The notes under the pieces are model-generated. The model saw only the letters and a list, made by a program, of their open reading frames with translations, had not been told where the DNA came from and did not search any database. DNA of 64,000 nt from Reticulitermes speratus (Eukaryota; Arthropoda; Insecta; Blattodea; Rhinotermitidae): the NCBI GenBank assembly GCA_021186555.1, contig JAJKFL010000011.1, positions 2,028,501 through 2,092,500 of the forward strand. Direction: 5' to 3'. A program made the translations under genes and the position numbers. Below are positions 34,638 to 46,825 of this stretch, piece after piece. Position 1 is the first letter of the stretch; each line of letters opens with the position of its first letter.

Positions 34638-35855
34638 TTTTCCCCACATATTACCGTATACGTATTTACGTCTTCTTTACGATTCTTATAAAAGAGAACG
34701 ATTTTTTACTCACAAAACTTTCACCGATTGGTCGTTCTGATGGGAGCACACCGTCTGCTGAGTGAAGCAGGAACTGAATCTTTATATGTGTAATGTAGAT
34801 GAATATTACTATTCAAAACGCTAAATAGACCGTTACAACACGTTGTAAAAACTGTCTTTGCTTTCCGTTTTTTCATTTAATTTTTTGACAAATCATTAAC
34901 TCTGCAGATGATAAACTGTCGTTAAATGGCTAATACAATGATATACAAGCGTTTCACGTTTCTACGTTTCTTGCTGTTTTAATTAATTTAACTTCTGAAT
35001 AAGCACAGAAAAGCCGCTTTTAATAGGCCCCACGTCTTGAAGTGTCTTACATATACGAGTTTACGGGTTACAAGCGACGTCTGCCCTTAAGACATGTTTC
35101 CTTGAGGTCCGTCGTAAATGAAGCCGCCGTATTTGGGACCCCTGTTTGACATAAGCATAATGTTACAAATCGCAGTTTTTTTTAAGGAATTACTTATGGA
35201 ACTGGAGGATAACTAAAGGCGATCCTCATTACAGATTTAGCCACTTCTATAGAATAGTGATGGTCGTAATTACGGGGTAGTATGCCAGGCAGTCGTAAGT
35301 TGGGGGTTAGCTGTATTCACATTTTATGGGCACAGAAATAACGCTTATATCGCGCGTTGCTTACAGTGCCTTGACCAAAACTTTGTTGTCGCCCATGGAA
35401 GGCACTAAGATGTCACTTGCCGTCACTTTGCATAGGCTTACATAAGTGTGACATAAGTGCAAGATTTATAGACGTGCACTGTCTAGATGTTAGGAAAAGT
35501 TCCCAGCAGGTGTTATGACCGTCTGAGTAAAATACGCTGTCGTATCTCAAGATGATCGGACGTCTCTCGCAGTTGGTGCAGAAGTACGTACCAACACGCA
35601 CACGGCACACCCACCCACACACACGTTGCAGTGTTTAGTAACCGCTGATGTAACTCGTGCGCCATTACATCGTAATATGACCCCGATCTGGAAGAACTAT
35701 TTCTCCTCTGGCAGTTGGGAATTGCTTAATCAGACGCCGGTTACTGATTTAATTTCGCAGCTCTCGCTGGGGTCGTCGGATTCCAGGTCATACTTACTTA
35801 CGAGCTTCGTCACGTGTGTTGTATGATTCGTACATCATTTACTTTGTTCGGACGT
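34638..35855. other. Unannotated stretch
   Basis: Unique sequence between two minisatellites; no gene, RNA or element recognised. Confidence 0.4.
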
Positions 35856-37096
35856 AATTAGGTGTATGCTGAGTGTGTAAGTTCTAAATTAGGTGTATGC
35901 TGAGTGTGTAAGTTCTGAATTAGGTGTATGCTGAGTGTGTAAGTTCTGAATTAGTTGTATGCTGAGTGTGTAAGTTCTGAATTAGGTGTGCTGAGTGTGT
36001 AAGTTCTGAATTAGGTGTATGCTGAGTGTGTAAGTTCTGAATTAGGTGCATGCTGAGTGTGTAAGTTCTGAATTAGGTGTATGCTGAGTGTGTAAGTTCT
36101 GAATTAGGTGTATGCTGAGTGTGTAAGTTCTGAATTAGGTGTATGCTGAGTGTGTAAGTTCTGAATTATGTGTATGCTGAGTGTGTAAGTTCTGAATTAG
36201 GTGTATGCTGAGTGTGTAAGTTCTGAATTATGTGTATGCTGAGTGTGTAAGTTCTGAATTATGTGTATGCTGAGTGTGTAAGTTCTGAATTATGTGTATG
36301 CTGAGTGTGTAAGTTCTGAATTAGGTGTATGCTGAGTGTGTAAGTTCTGAATTAGGTGTATGCTGAGTGTGTAAGTTCTGAATTAGGTGTATGCTGAGTG
36401 TGTAAGTTCTGAATTATGTGTATGCTGAGTGTGTAAGTTCTGAATTAGGTGTATGCTGAGTGTGTAAGTTCTGAATTAGGTGTATGCTGAGTGTGTAAGT
36501 TCTGAATTAGGTGTATGCTGAGTGTGTAAGTTCTGAATTAGGTGTATGCTGAGTGTGTAAGTTCTGAATTAGGTGTATGCTGAGTGTGTAAGTTCTGAAT
36601 TATGTGTATGCTGAGTGTGTAAGTTCTGAATTAGGTGTATGCTGAGTGTGTAAGTTCTGAATTATGTGTATGCTGAGTGTGTAAGTTGTGAATTAGGTGT
36701 ATGCTGAGTGTGTAAGTTGTGAATTAGGTGTATGCTGAGTGTGTAAGTTCTGAATTAGGTGTATGCTGAGTGTGTAAGTTGTGAATTAGGTGTATGCTGA
36801 GTGTGTAAGTTCTGAATTAGGTGTATGCTGAGTGTGTAAGTTCTGAATTAGGTGTGTGCTGAGTGTGTAAGTTCTGAATTAGGTGTATGCTGAGTGTGTA
36901 AGTTCTGAATTAGGTGTATGCTGAGTGTGTAAGTACTGAATTAGGTGTATGCTGAGTGTGTAAGTACTGAATTAGGTGTATGCTGAGTGTGTAAGTTCTG
37001 AATTAGGTGTATGCTGAGTGTGTAAGTTCTGAATTAGGTGTATGCTGAGTGTGTAAGTTCTGAATTAGGTGTATGCTGAGTGTGTAAGTTCTAAAT
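35856..37096 (+). repeat. 31-bp minisatellite, about 40 copies
   Basis: The unit AATTAGGTGTATGCTGAGTG plus TGTAAGTTCTG is extremely uniform. Recurrent variants are TATGTG for TAGGTG, AAGTTGTG, and AAGTACTG in neighbouring pairs, which shows local spreading. It contains plus-strand stops, so there is no long frame. Unit length equals the array at 1474 but the sequences are unrelated. Confidence 0.97.
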
Positions 37097-37155
37097 CAGT
37101 TTAACTTATTTGTGTCTATTGCCTACTACGTAGCTTACCAGCGAAAGTAAACTGT

Positions 37156-37423
37156 CCTGAAATATTTTTTCATTGCTAGACAGCCCTAGCGGGCTTAGGC
37201 CTCCTCATTATTGAAGTTTCGAGATCACACTCAGACACACCACACTTGGTAGGACTCCTCTGGAGGGGTGATCAGCCCGTTGCAGAGATCTCTACCTGAC
37301 AACACACAACATTCACGAGACAGACATCCATGTCCTCGGCGGGATTCGACCCGCAATCCCAGCAAGCGAGGGCCGCAGACCCGCGCCCTAGACCGCTCGG
37401 CCACCGAGATCGGCCCTGAAATA
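37156..37423 (-). mobile_element. tRNA-derived SINE, family A
   Basis: The 9-bp repeat CCTGAAATA at 37156-37164 and 37415-37423 flanks the copy. The minus strand begins GCCGATCTCGGTGGCCGAGC; the B box is GCGGGTCGAATCCC-like with a small deletion. It ends in the AGGCCTAAGCCCGCTAGG tail. Moderately diverged. Confidence 0.85.
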
Positions 37424-37635
37424 ATTAAATTCGATTTTTATGACAATTTTATGCATTTATGCATTTTATGCAATTTTATGACAATTTTACCCATTAACCA
37501 ATGCTGTGTTTAAATCACACTGGGACACACAGTGATCGCTCTTTGCATTAAAAGACTGCCAGCTGAGAAGTAGTGGACAGCGCACCATTGTTAACGTAAA
37601 CGAAGAGCGTGATGACGATTATGATATTGTTGAAG

Positions 37636-37636
<1 letters not shown>

Positions 37637-37670
<34 letters not shown>

Positions 37671-38120
37671 TTTATTAAAATATGTCCCCAAGAAGGCATT
37701 ATGTTTTGAGCTTAACACGACACATATGAAGCAAACATAAACAAACAAACAAACAAACAAACAAAGAAACAAACCAAAGAATACTTTAATTCGTCACGAC
37801 ATCTTATGATATTTAACTGAAATAATATCAATGTGACTGACTGTGATAATTTGCCTTCTGAAGATATCAAAATCACTGCAAACTGAATTTGTCGCAGTAC
37901 GCCCCTTGTGACGGAACAATTTTTGAAGGCTGGACTAAAACGAAATGAAGAAAAGTCTCGGAGTTTCCGATTGGGAACTCGAATAATAATAATAATAATA
38001 ATAATGCCGTATATTTGAAAGTTTTTTCTCAGAATAATAAGTAAGAGGCTCTTTGTCAGTTACCCATACTCTCTGAAAACCAGCTAAACCACTGTGACAT
38101 AATAATAATAATAACAATAG
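37637..38120 (+). repeat. Cluster of (ATA)n and (AAAC)n microsatellites
   Basis: ATA triplets at 37637-37669, AAAC/AAAG repeats near 37738-37772, and further ATA runs at 37981-38004 and 38098-38114. Tyr-rich or Phe-rich frames over these are spurious. Confidence 0.9.
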
Positions 38121-39060
38121 TCACCCACACCACAGTGGCGCAACTCAGCAACAGGCCGCTAGGTGGAATTGAAACGTTACGAACTGATGAATGCTCGTGC
38201 TGGGGACTCCGATAGAGGCCAGTGGGTAGTGACGTAAGTGGACTTTTGGGTGTCGGCCAGAATACGGGATCACAGATCGCATAAATCGTGTCGATCGGTT
38301 ACTGCACGCCACTTCAACGTGTTGTTAATTGAAATCGATGTTGTGGGTATCTCAGCGGTGTTGCTAGTCGGCCAGCAGCTGTAAGGAAGGGAGAATCCTA
38401 TCATATTAAAATGCCAGTATAGAGAAGAAGAAGAAAAAAGTTGTAGTTGATCGATACATCATCGTGGTTGGTGTTATGAACGTCACGTGTCAATCAACTT
38501 CTAAAAATATGAATGAACATAGGCTAAGTAACATGGACATGAACACCATGTTTAGAATACAGATGGGATGTGCAGGGAGAGCGCGTGTTAAGCGTTACGC
38601 TACTTGGCTTATTGTCTGGAAAATTTTTTTTTCAGAAAGCGTCTCATGAAAAGTTACACAGGGTGTTTCAGGGGGAATATGCCATACTTGTTGAGAACGT
38701 TCCTTAGGTTAAATTACATCGATGTAACCAAACATACCAGTTTTGAAATAGGCAGTTGTCTCTGGTACATACCACACGAGTAGTGATATGATCCACAATG
38801 GAACGAATACAATGATAGACGTATATATACACAGAAGAGTACTGCCACGACATACGAGTATCAAGAAAGTAGAATTTTGACCAAAATTTATATTTTTACA
38901 TGTTTTGTATTGTCATGATAATACGATGTGCACATAAATTTCTATAATGCCTTACAGGCTAAGTAGGTATTACTCGGAAAATTTAATTTTACTGACAAAT
39001 GTACAAATATAACGAATGTAATTCATCATATTTTAACTAGTTTTAAAAATTGTGTAATAA
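38121..39060. other. Mostly unannotated; possible transposon end
   Basis: ACACAGGGTGTTTCAGGGGG at 38655 has the look of a mariner/Tc1-like terminal repeat, but I could not find its inverse. Nothing else recognised. Confidence 0.4.
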
Positions 39061-39150
39061 CTACCTGAAGATGGCACAGTAGTGCCGAAACATGTTGGAA
39101 TGATAAAATGCTATACTATTGTGCATGTTGTATGTGCATTTGTTTGGTTT
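39061..39150 (+). mobile_element. Hammerhead-like core plus outer box, single arm, copy 7
   Basis: The core at 39061-39102 is CCTGAAGATGG, a five-pair stem II (GGCAC/GTGCC, loop AGTA), GAAA, ACATGT, T, GG. The outer box follows as TATGTGCATTTGTTTGGTTT at 39131-39150, at the normal spacing. No second arm was found to the left, so this copy is truncated. Confidence 0.6.
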
Positions 39151-39297
39151 ATTAAAAGAAAACAAACGTACTTATATCGGAAGTTGAACGGCTACGGAGA
39201 TAACGACGAGATAAGTTTTAAAGAATGAGAGCTGTTAGACATGTATTGATTGCCAAATGCATGTTGAAACTAAGAGGACTTTGTAGTTACCGTAATG

Positions 39298-40138
39298 TTA
39301 ACATCTGTAGGTGACATCTAATTAACATCTGTAGGTGACGTCTAATTAACATCTGTAGGTGACATCTAATTAACATCTGTAGGTGACATCTAATTAACAT
39401 CTGTAGGTGACATCTAATTAACATCTGTAGGTGACATCTAATTAACATCTGTAGGTGACATCTAATTAACATCTGTAGGTGACATCTAATTAACATCTGT
39501 AGGTGACATCTAATTAACATCTGTAGGTGACATCTAATTAACATCTGTAGGTGACATCTAATTAACATCTGTAGGTGACATCTAATTAACATCTGTATGT
39601 GACATCTAACATCTGTAGGTGACATCTAATTAACATCTGTAGGTGACATCTAATTAACATCTGTAGGTGACATCTAATTAACATCTGTAGGTGACATCTA
39701 ATTAACATCTGTAGGCGACATCTAATTAACATCTGTAGGTGACATCTAATTAACATCTGTAGGTGACATCTAATTAACATCTGTAGGTGACATCTAATTA
39801 ACATCTGTAGGCGACATCTAATTAACATCTGTAGGTGACATCTAATTAACATCTGTAGGTGACATCTAATTAACACCTGTAGGTGACATCTAATTAACAT
39901 CTGTAGGTGACATCTAATTAACATCTGTAGGTGACATCTAATTAACATCTGTAGGTGACATCTAACATCTGTAGGTGACATCTAATTAACATCTGTAGGT
40001 GACATCTAATTAACATCTGTATGTGACATCTAATTAACATCTGTAGGTGACATCTAATTAACATCTGTAGGTGACATCTAATTGACATCTGTAGGTGACA
40101 TCTAATTAACATCTGTAGGTGACATCTAATTAACATCT
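39298..40138 (+). repeat. 24-bp minisatellite, about 35 copies
   Basis: The unit GACATCTAATTAACATCTGT plus AGGT carries an internal direct repeat ACATCT. Two units (39601 and 39957) have the identical 4-bp deletion between those repeats, which breaks the otherwise continuous minus-strand frame of an 8-residue peptide. The homogeneous core indicates recent expansion. Confidence 0.97.
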
Positions 40139-40821
40139 GACTGACATAAAACATTCATAAAATATTAAGTTAAAAATCTCGTATTAGTTACTGTACGTGA
40201 GACGACAACAGCGCTATATGTAACTCGCTCTTACTGTGCTTCAACTGTGGCACAGTACTGAATTCATTCGCTCTGACTTGATTCTCCATTTTGAACCACA
40301 TAAGTGTTCAGATTTTCGCTGTGGGTGCTAACTCAAATAATTATCTTATGGCCTTTTTATGCCGTATGGTGTAATGTGTTTTTCTGACGTTTCGGAGGAA
40401 CCATATTGTCTCCGCTTTCAGTGTTACTGCATTAGACGATTTTTAACGGTTTATTTTCGTTTTACTGGAGATTAGATGTTAGAGAGAAGCGGTTATTAGT
40501 CTTTCTGTTTCTTGGATCGGTAAAAAGCAGCAGCTCTTCAAAGACCTGTATCATGCATATCTAATATTTAACCGTTTAAAACCCGGTGGTAACTGCATTT
40601 ACCATCGTCTGTAGCATTTAAAAATCTGATTTTGTTGCACAATGTGTTTATGTGTTTCATATGATTGGTATAATAAATTTCTTATTATTTCTCTAAACAG
40701 CATTGACCACTTCCTTTTTTAGTGGACATGTACTGTGTTCTTTGTGAGGTGGGATACGGAATTTTCTCTACATTTATATGGTACAGTCGGTGTCCTAGTT
40801 TGTGCCATGCCTCTGGAGGTT
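40139..40821. other. Unannotated stretch
   Basis: No gene. CTGACGTTTCGGAGGAACCA near 40383 may be a worn class 2 foldback core. Confidence 0.35.
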
Positions 40822-41545
40822 AGTTACCGGCTTCTTACCGCGGAGGCCCGGGTTCGATTCCAGGGAGATCCATGTGGCTGCTGTTTTTCCCTGTCAGTAT
40901 CATTCTACCGATGCTCCATACTCATCTTCATCTTAATACTACACTTATCAGAAGGACAAACGGGCGAAGCTGCCGTTTTTTCCCTGTCAGTATCATTCTA
41001 CCGATGCTCCATACTCATCTTCATCTTAATACTACACTTATCAGAAGGACAAACGGGCGTAGCTGCTGTTTTTCCCTGTCACTATCATTCTACCGATGCT
41101 CCATACTCATCTTCATCTTAATACTACACTTATCAGAAGGACAAACGGGCGAAGCTGCCGTTTTTTCCCTGTCAGTATCATTCTACCGATGCTCCATACT
41201 CATCTTCATCTTAATACTACACTTATCAGAAGGACAAACGGGCGTAGCTGCTGTTTTTTCCCTGTCACTATTATTCTACCGATGCTCCATACTCATCTTC
41301 ATCTTAATACTACACTTATCAGAAGGACAAACGGGCGAAGCTGCTGTTTTTCCCTGTCAGTATCATTCTACCGATGCTCCATACTCATCTTCATCTTAAT
41401 ACTACACTTATCAGAAGGACAAACGGGCGAAGCTGCTGTTTTTCCCTGTCAGTATCATTCTACCGATGCTCCATACTCATCTTCATCTTAATACTACACT
41501 TATCAGAAGGACAAACGGGCGAAGCCTCGAAACCTTCAAACATAG
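40822..41545 (+). mobile_element. SINE family B with internal 92/93-bp tandem amplification
   Basis: The head region GTTAGTTACCGGCTTCTTAC with a perfect B box GGGTTCGATTCC identifies family B. The middle of the SINE is deleted after CCATGTG. The 3' half, from CTGCTGTTTTTCCCTGTCAG to CAGAAGGACAAACGGGCGAA, is then repeated seven times. Period starts are at 40891, 40984, 41076, 41169, 41262, 41354 and 41446; lengths vary between 92 and 93 by one T. The last copy runs on into the normal SINE end, GAAGCCTCGAAACC. The long frames here are repeat by-products. Confidence 0.9.
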
Positions 41546-42222
41546 CTTGCTCTGTCGAATACCGAGGAGCACTGGACTGAAAAGTACTTTCACAGTCGGA
41601 GTTCCGGCCCAGATTTTAAACGATGACCTCCAGAGTACAAGTCACAAGCTTTGCCGCTTAATCCAGCTTGCCTGGTGGCCTTCCTCGGACCGTGTTTCTG
41701 CATGAACCAACAGAATCGGTCAAAAGTCTTGCCCATAATACATTAATATCTCCACTATGACGTAGGGTCGAAGCAAGGAATCTGAGATACAGACAGGCAT
41801 TGCCCTGTTCTTACTAATTCATCATCTAAATCATTAACCTTGCTACAGCCAAAAAACTTGGTCGGTTGGTCAATCAAGACTGGCAGTATAAACCTGCTAT
41901 TTCACAAAGGAGCTCCACCTCATCCAGAAGAAAGGTCATCGATACGTGACCTCTGAAGGCTTCCTAAGGTCTCAGTATTATCTCTCCTCCAGCATCAGTG
42001 CCCTAGGGCTACGTAGCCTGTCGCAATCTATGTGCGTCTAAAGAAGCTGATAGAATGGTCCAGATCCAAAGCCCTCATGCTCTGAGACCAGGTAGGCTTT
42101 GAAGCCACCAAAGAAAAGGCTTGTAGAGTGGTTATCTTGCCTGTCTGTTTTCAGTAACCCTCGAATCATTTGTATGATTTTCATGACGACCCGTACAGAT
42201 GCCGCGATACATGGGATCACCC
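41546..42222. other. Unannotated stretch
   Basis: A segment near 41630-41680 (AAGTCACAAGCTTTGCCGC) could be an inverted tRNA-like head, but no B box supports it. No gene seen. Confidence 0.35.
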
Positions 42223-42539
42223 AAAGCTTTATTCTGGCCGTGCCATGGCTCAGGCGGTTAGTCACCGGCCTCTCACCACGGAGGCCCGGGTTCGATCCCA
42301 GGTCAAGTCCATGTGAGATTTGTGGTGGACAAAGTGGCACTGGGACAGGTTTTTCTCCGAGTTGTCGGTTTTCCCCTGTCAATTTCATTCCACTGGTGCT
42401 CCATTACTTGTAAAACTTGGTAAAAAAAACTGCTCATCTTCATCACAGGGTTGCACAATAAGCCTTAAGGCTGCGGTGCGTCCGTAGCGTCAGCTGCGGG
42501 GCCCCCTCACAAAAAAAAAAAAAAAAAAAGCTTTATTCT
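42223..42539 (+). mobile_element. tRNA-derived SINE, family B, complete
   Basis: The perfect 13-bp repeat AAAGCTTTATTCT at 42223-42235 and 42527-42539 flanks it. The A box TGGCTCAGGCGG and B box GGGTTCGATCCC are near consensus. The body contains GTGGTGGACAAAGTGGCACT and TTCTCCGAGTTGTCGG, and it ends in an 18-A tail. It has a different 3' module (CTTAAGGCTGCGGTGCGTCC) from the copies at 18.8 and 40.8 kb, so family B has at least two 3' ends. Confidence 0.92.
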
Positions 42540-43647
42540 TGTTCTTAAAATTAAAGTCGGTAGTATCAAAACATGCTAAATTTTAATAGGCCATTAGTAG
42601 CATAATTAACCACTTAATTAAGTACCCAAGAGTAATGCAGTCCATACAACAATTTTTATTATATAACAATATTTGTTTCCATATAAAACGTTACATATTT
42701 CGACATATAAGCGTCGTTATTAGGCGCAAATTTATATAAGGACTGTGGCTAGCATTACAATTTTTTTCATTCATATGAAAGGGATTTTTTCCCGCACAGT
42801 TTCCTCTATTACAATCATATTGTTATAGTAAAAATCCATGTAACGCAGCCTTAGTTATGTATAATGTAAAAGTTCTTGCACATATAGTTGTGTTTTATGA
42901 GATAAAGTGTGTCAGTATTTAATGTATATTTAAAATGTTACAATCGTTTATTGGAAGATATTGTAAGCTGTAAAATTATTTCTACATTGATTTGTTGCGA
43001 TGAGAATCAAATAGTCTCATTTACTTGCATAATCTCTGGTTGTATTATTTTAATTCAATCTCATTTTATAAAATGGATACATCGAACTTTTAGGTGTCTA
43101 TAATCTATTATTTTCGTAAGGAAAAAAAACTTGTCTGCAATATCTAGCTAATGTTTCATCACTCATCACTCTAAACCATTATACAAACGTAAAGATATGT
43201 AAGTAGCTTTCTGTGACGTACCAATTCAAAGTGATATTGAGACCTCAAACCTTACATCAGTTTATTAGATATTATTTTTTGTTTAACCAAGATTGATTAT
43301 CTGTTTGCAGTCCTTATCTTACCATTCATGATTACCATATAGCTTCATTAGATGGTAAAATAACCGATGTTGAAACAGCATGGATTCTTAAAAACTTGTG
43401 GTGTTTTATTTGCACCTTTATTCTGAGCGTGACCTTCACGTTCTACGAAAAAACAGAATTCACAGAAAAAAGCGAGTTGTGAAGAGAAAGCGAAGCAACT
43501 GACGGAAATTGGCAGTGTGTTTGAACTGCGGGTGTTATTTATTGGCTGTATACAGCTGGTTAGACCAGTTTCGGATTCCATACAAGTCACTGAGCGCTCC
43601 CAGAATTTTGTTTGTCAGAATAGCAGCCCGGAACCTAAAACGAAAAG
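42540..43647. other. Unannotated stretch
   Basis: Very AT-rich. ACGTTACATATTTCGACATA near 42690 is a faint echo of the foldback core. No gene recognised. Confidence 0.4.
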
Positions 43648-44035
43648 ACAGGCATGCTAGGCATGCTATCATAAGTGACCTGAATATAGCATACTGTGCA
43701 TGCTATCAGTAAACTACCTGAATTTAGCATACTGGGCATACTATCAGTAAGCTACCTGGATGTAGCATATTGGGCATGCTATCGGTAAGCTACCTGGATT
43801 TAGCATATTGGGCATGCTATCAGTAAACTACCTGGATTTAGCATACTGGGCATGCTATCAGTAAACTACCTGAATATAGCATACTGGGCATGCTATCAGT
43901 AAACTACCTGGATTTAGCATACTGGGCATGCTATCAGTAAACTACCTGAATATAGCATACTGGGCATGCTATCAGTAAGCTAAATCGACATGGTCTGCTG
44001 GACATGTTATCGGTAAGCTACCTAGACACTATATG
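43648..44035 (+). repeat. 38-bp tandem repeat, about 10 copies, with inverted words
   Basis: The unit CTATCAGTAAACTACCTGAA plus TATAGCATACTGGGCATG includes TAGCATACTGGGCATGCTA, an imperfect palindrome at each unit junction. The array can therefore form a series of small hairpins. Edge copies are decayed. Confidence 0.9.
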
Positions 44036-45529
44036 CTAGATGATTTTTAAATGTATTCACACTGAAATATAATAGCTGTTTCTGATTTGTTTTTAGCTGG
44101 GAATTACCAAATGTGTTTCTTTAAATCAAGTGTATGTAACAACACTTAAACATTTCGAGACAATATTCGGTTCATTTTCATTGTTAGGCCTATAAGGATG
44201 TTAAACCGGAAGTACTATCACTTCGATCTGCACGTTATGGGGCAAAGGTTAATGACATTTTAAGGTACTATTACTAAGAGGGCGATTAAGGGCCAAGATA
44301 AGTGAAATGTTTGCAGTTTGAAAGACCGGTTTCGAAAATCTGCTTTTCTTTATATTAAGGTTTCATTATAAATTATTGTAAGATAATGTAAATTATAAAG
44401 CTGTATGGCGAGTGCAAGGTTGACCTCTGAATCCTTGCATTTATTTCGAGTCTTAGAAAAATTATATTTGGTGGATATTTAATTGTGGGCCCATGGATCG
44501 TATATAAACGGACCGACAGGAAGTGACAGCCGATAGTTGTCAAACAAAATAGTGACACAGTAAAACTGGATTTTATATTCGCGCTGAAGTTTCTGTGCTC
44601 TCTGTTACTTCGTCTTCAGTTTCCATGGATTCCAGAATTTGTTCTAAAACAGTGGAACCTGTCGACATTTTGTAGGACTTCTTGTACAAGGAATCACACC
44701 GATTTAATCACTTATCTCTACTTCAACATCACAAATTTTCGTGGACATGGAAAAGTAAGCAAAGGAACATTTAGTTTACGTCAAAAGACATGTTGGCCTG
44801 GGATGTCAATAGTGTTAACCTATCCACGTTTGCCCAATTTGATTTTCATCTTTCGACTGCTTACAGGCAGAGCACTATTGCAAGGTTAAGGTTGCTTCGC
44901 TTATAACTGTACGAAGGCACAATACCGACTTGTAATTCGATTCGTTTGGTCCGAGGATGTGAGACTGATGACGTACAGAAGATAGACAGATTCGTTGCTG
45001 TTATAAATACGTTGAGCTGGCACAGGGTCTAGGAATTGGGAACAGACATTCACGGCATAGCTAGTAACTGCTGGTAAAGTGCGCACTGGACATCCTTCAA
45101 CTGCTAACACGTGTTAATCCATTACAACATGGAGGTAATCTGCATAATAATTCCATATATGACTCACAGAAAACACACCGAGTCTCCATTGCAAAGACTA
45201 ATCTGCTACTCTTCTGTGTTTATTAAGAGAATCAGACTGTCGCAGACTTCCTGAACCTCACAGCATGCTATTATCTAGTATTACAGTGCTTTAAGGGGTT
45301 AAAGGTTAAGGGCTGATATGTCAGCGTAGAGTGGACAGTCGAAGATTTTGTATTCACGAAAATACGCCGGAAGTGAGTATCAGTTATGGAGAAGAACAGT
45401 GCCAGAGTGACTTAAACCCAAAGTGAAAATAGGTTTGGAAGTCATTGTTAGGGTGCAACTTGGTCAAGACCCTGCTCCCATTTCCGGAACAGGGCTAAGT
45501 GTGCGATTTACGTTTTTTCAATAGTGTCT

Positions 45530-45532
<3 letters not shown>
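44036..45532. other. Unannotated stretch
   Basis: No gene, SINE or foldback recognised; frames are all below 70 codons. Confidence 0.4.
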
Positions 45533-45577
<45 letters not shown>

Positions 45578-45579
45578 CA
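45533..45579 (+). repeat. (TA)n microsatellite
   Basis: A TA run with one GTA interruption, directly abutting the chimeric SINE that follows. Confidence 0.95.
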
Positions 45580-45790
45580 GCCGATCTCAGTGGCCGTGTG
45601 GTCTAAGGCGTGGGTCTGCAGCCGCTCGCTTACTGGCCCAGACTCCTATTCAATGAGTACCGGGTTTCTTTCCCTGTGGGAAAGCGGCCGGAGCCTGAAG
45701 TACACCTCTCACCTTCATCTAGTGCCGAGGTTAAGCATGAGTGGAGGTGTACCTCTGCTCCCCATATATGCCTTCATTACGTTGACTGGA
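45580..45790 (+). mobile_element. Chimeric SINE: family A head on family C body
   Basis: The first 57 bp (GCCGATCTCAGTGGCCGTGT to CAGCCGCTCGCTTAC) are family A. The rest (CTATTCAATGAGTACCGGGT, GGAAAGCGGCCGGAGCCTGA, CATCTAGTGCCGAGGTTAAG, ATATGCCTTCATTACG) is family C. The switch falls at or just after GCCGCTC, a word also present at the corresponding point of the family C copy at 61.1 kb. That fits a template switch during reverse transcription. The normal B box is lost. Confidence 0.75.
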
Positions 45791-46315
45791 GCAACTTTAA
45801 CTCCCTTACGTACATAAAAAACTCAGAAAATAACACTTGCACCTCTTATCTAAGTTTGGACATCCCTGTTGCAAGAAACTAACCAAAGAGAGGCCAGACT
45901 TATTTGAGACCATTTTTCGACTGGCTACACTGACACCGAAGTTGCAATTCGTTTTAAATGCCATAGATAATGTTGCCAAGCGTAGTTTTACGGCTGCAGG
46001 AAGTGACACGATGTTTTGTAGCTGATTTCACAAGGCAACATTTATGCCTTTTATCTGTAGTTGCTTCACATAGGTCTAAATGTGTTGCAGCTGGGGTTTT
46101 AGTGCCTGAGAGCAAGACTGGTGCAGAGAGATAGTGGATCTGGCTTTAGGTTTTTACTGCAGCTACTACAAAACCCTCTGCTGTCATTTATTCCTCTATT
46201 TGTATTGTTTTCTTCTTAGTAAAACCATCACAACCACCAACAGGAGTTGTTTGTAATTGCCAATAATAAACATCATTATCTAAATGTGTATAGCGCACTA
46301 GTTTGTATCTTGTAT

Positions 46316-46648
46316 ACAGCAGTGTTTCGGATCGTGGGTTCGAATCCAACCGGGGGCATGTATGTCTGTCTCTTGTGAGTGTTGTGTGTTGTCAGGTAGA
46401 GGTCTCTGCGACGAACTGATCCCTCGTCCAGAGGAGTCCTACCGAATCCAACCGGGGGCATGGATGTCTGTCTCTTGTGAGTGTTGTGTGTTGTCAGGTA
46501 GAGGTCTCTGCGACGAACTGATCCCTCGTCCAGAGGAGTCCTACCGACTGTGGTGTGTCTCAAATGTGTGACCATGAAACCTCGACGAAACGAGGAGGCC
46601 CAGGCCCATATAGGGCTGTCGAACCATAAAAGAAAACAGCAGTGTTTC
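46316..46648 (+). mobile_element. 5'-truncated SINE family A with internal duplication
   Basis: The 13-bp repeat ACAGCAGTGTTTC at 46316-46328 and 46636-46648 flanks it. The copy starts inside the head at GGATCGTGGGTTCGAATCC. About 115 bp from AATCCAACCGGGGGCATG to GAGGAGTCCTACCG then occur twice in tandem, before the normal GGGCTGTCGAACCAT end. The duplicated halves differ by about one base, so the duplication is young. Confidence 0.9.
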
Positions 46649-46825
46649 ACAATTCTTGTTTACTGCGGAGCGTTTTGAGTCTTAAAAAACGGACTTATTC
46701 CCAGACCAATGGAACTCGCGTATTAAATATTAGGTGTGATGGAAGAAGCTTATATTAATATAAATTTAAAGGAAAATGTTGTGGAAGATATTATGCATAG
46801 CGCAATGGAAAATAATTCAATTGGT

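Noticed and set aside
39286-40154. Minus-strand repeat proteins of 112, 131 and 70 codons (MLIRCHLQ repeat)
   Set aside because: Follow from the 24-bp minisatellite; identical 4-bp deletions break the frame twice.
40735-41705. Several 68-175-codon frames in the 41 kb region
   Set aside because: They translate the SINE-derived tandem array in different phases.
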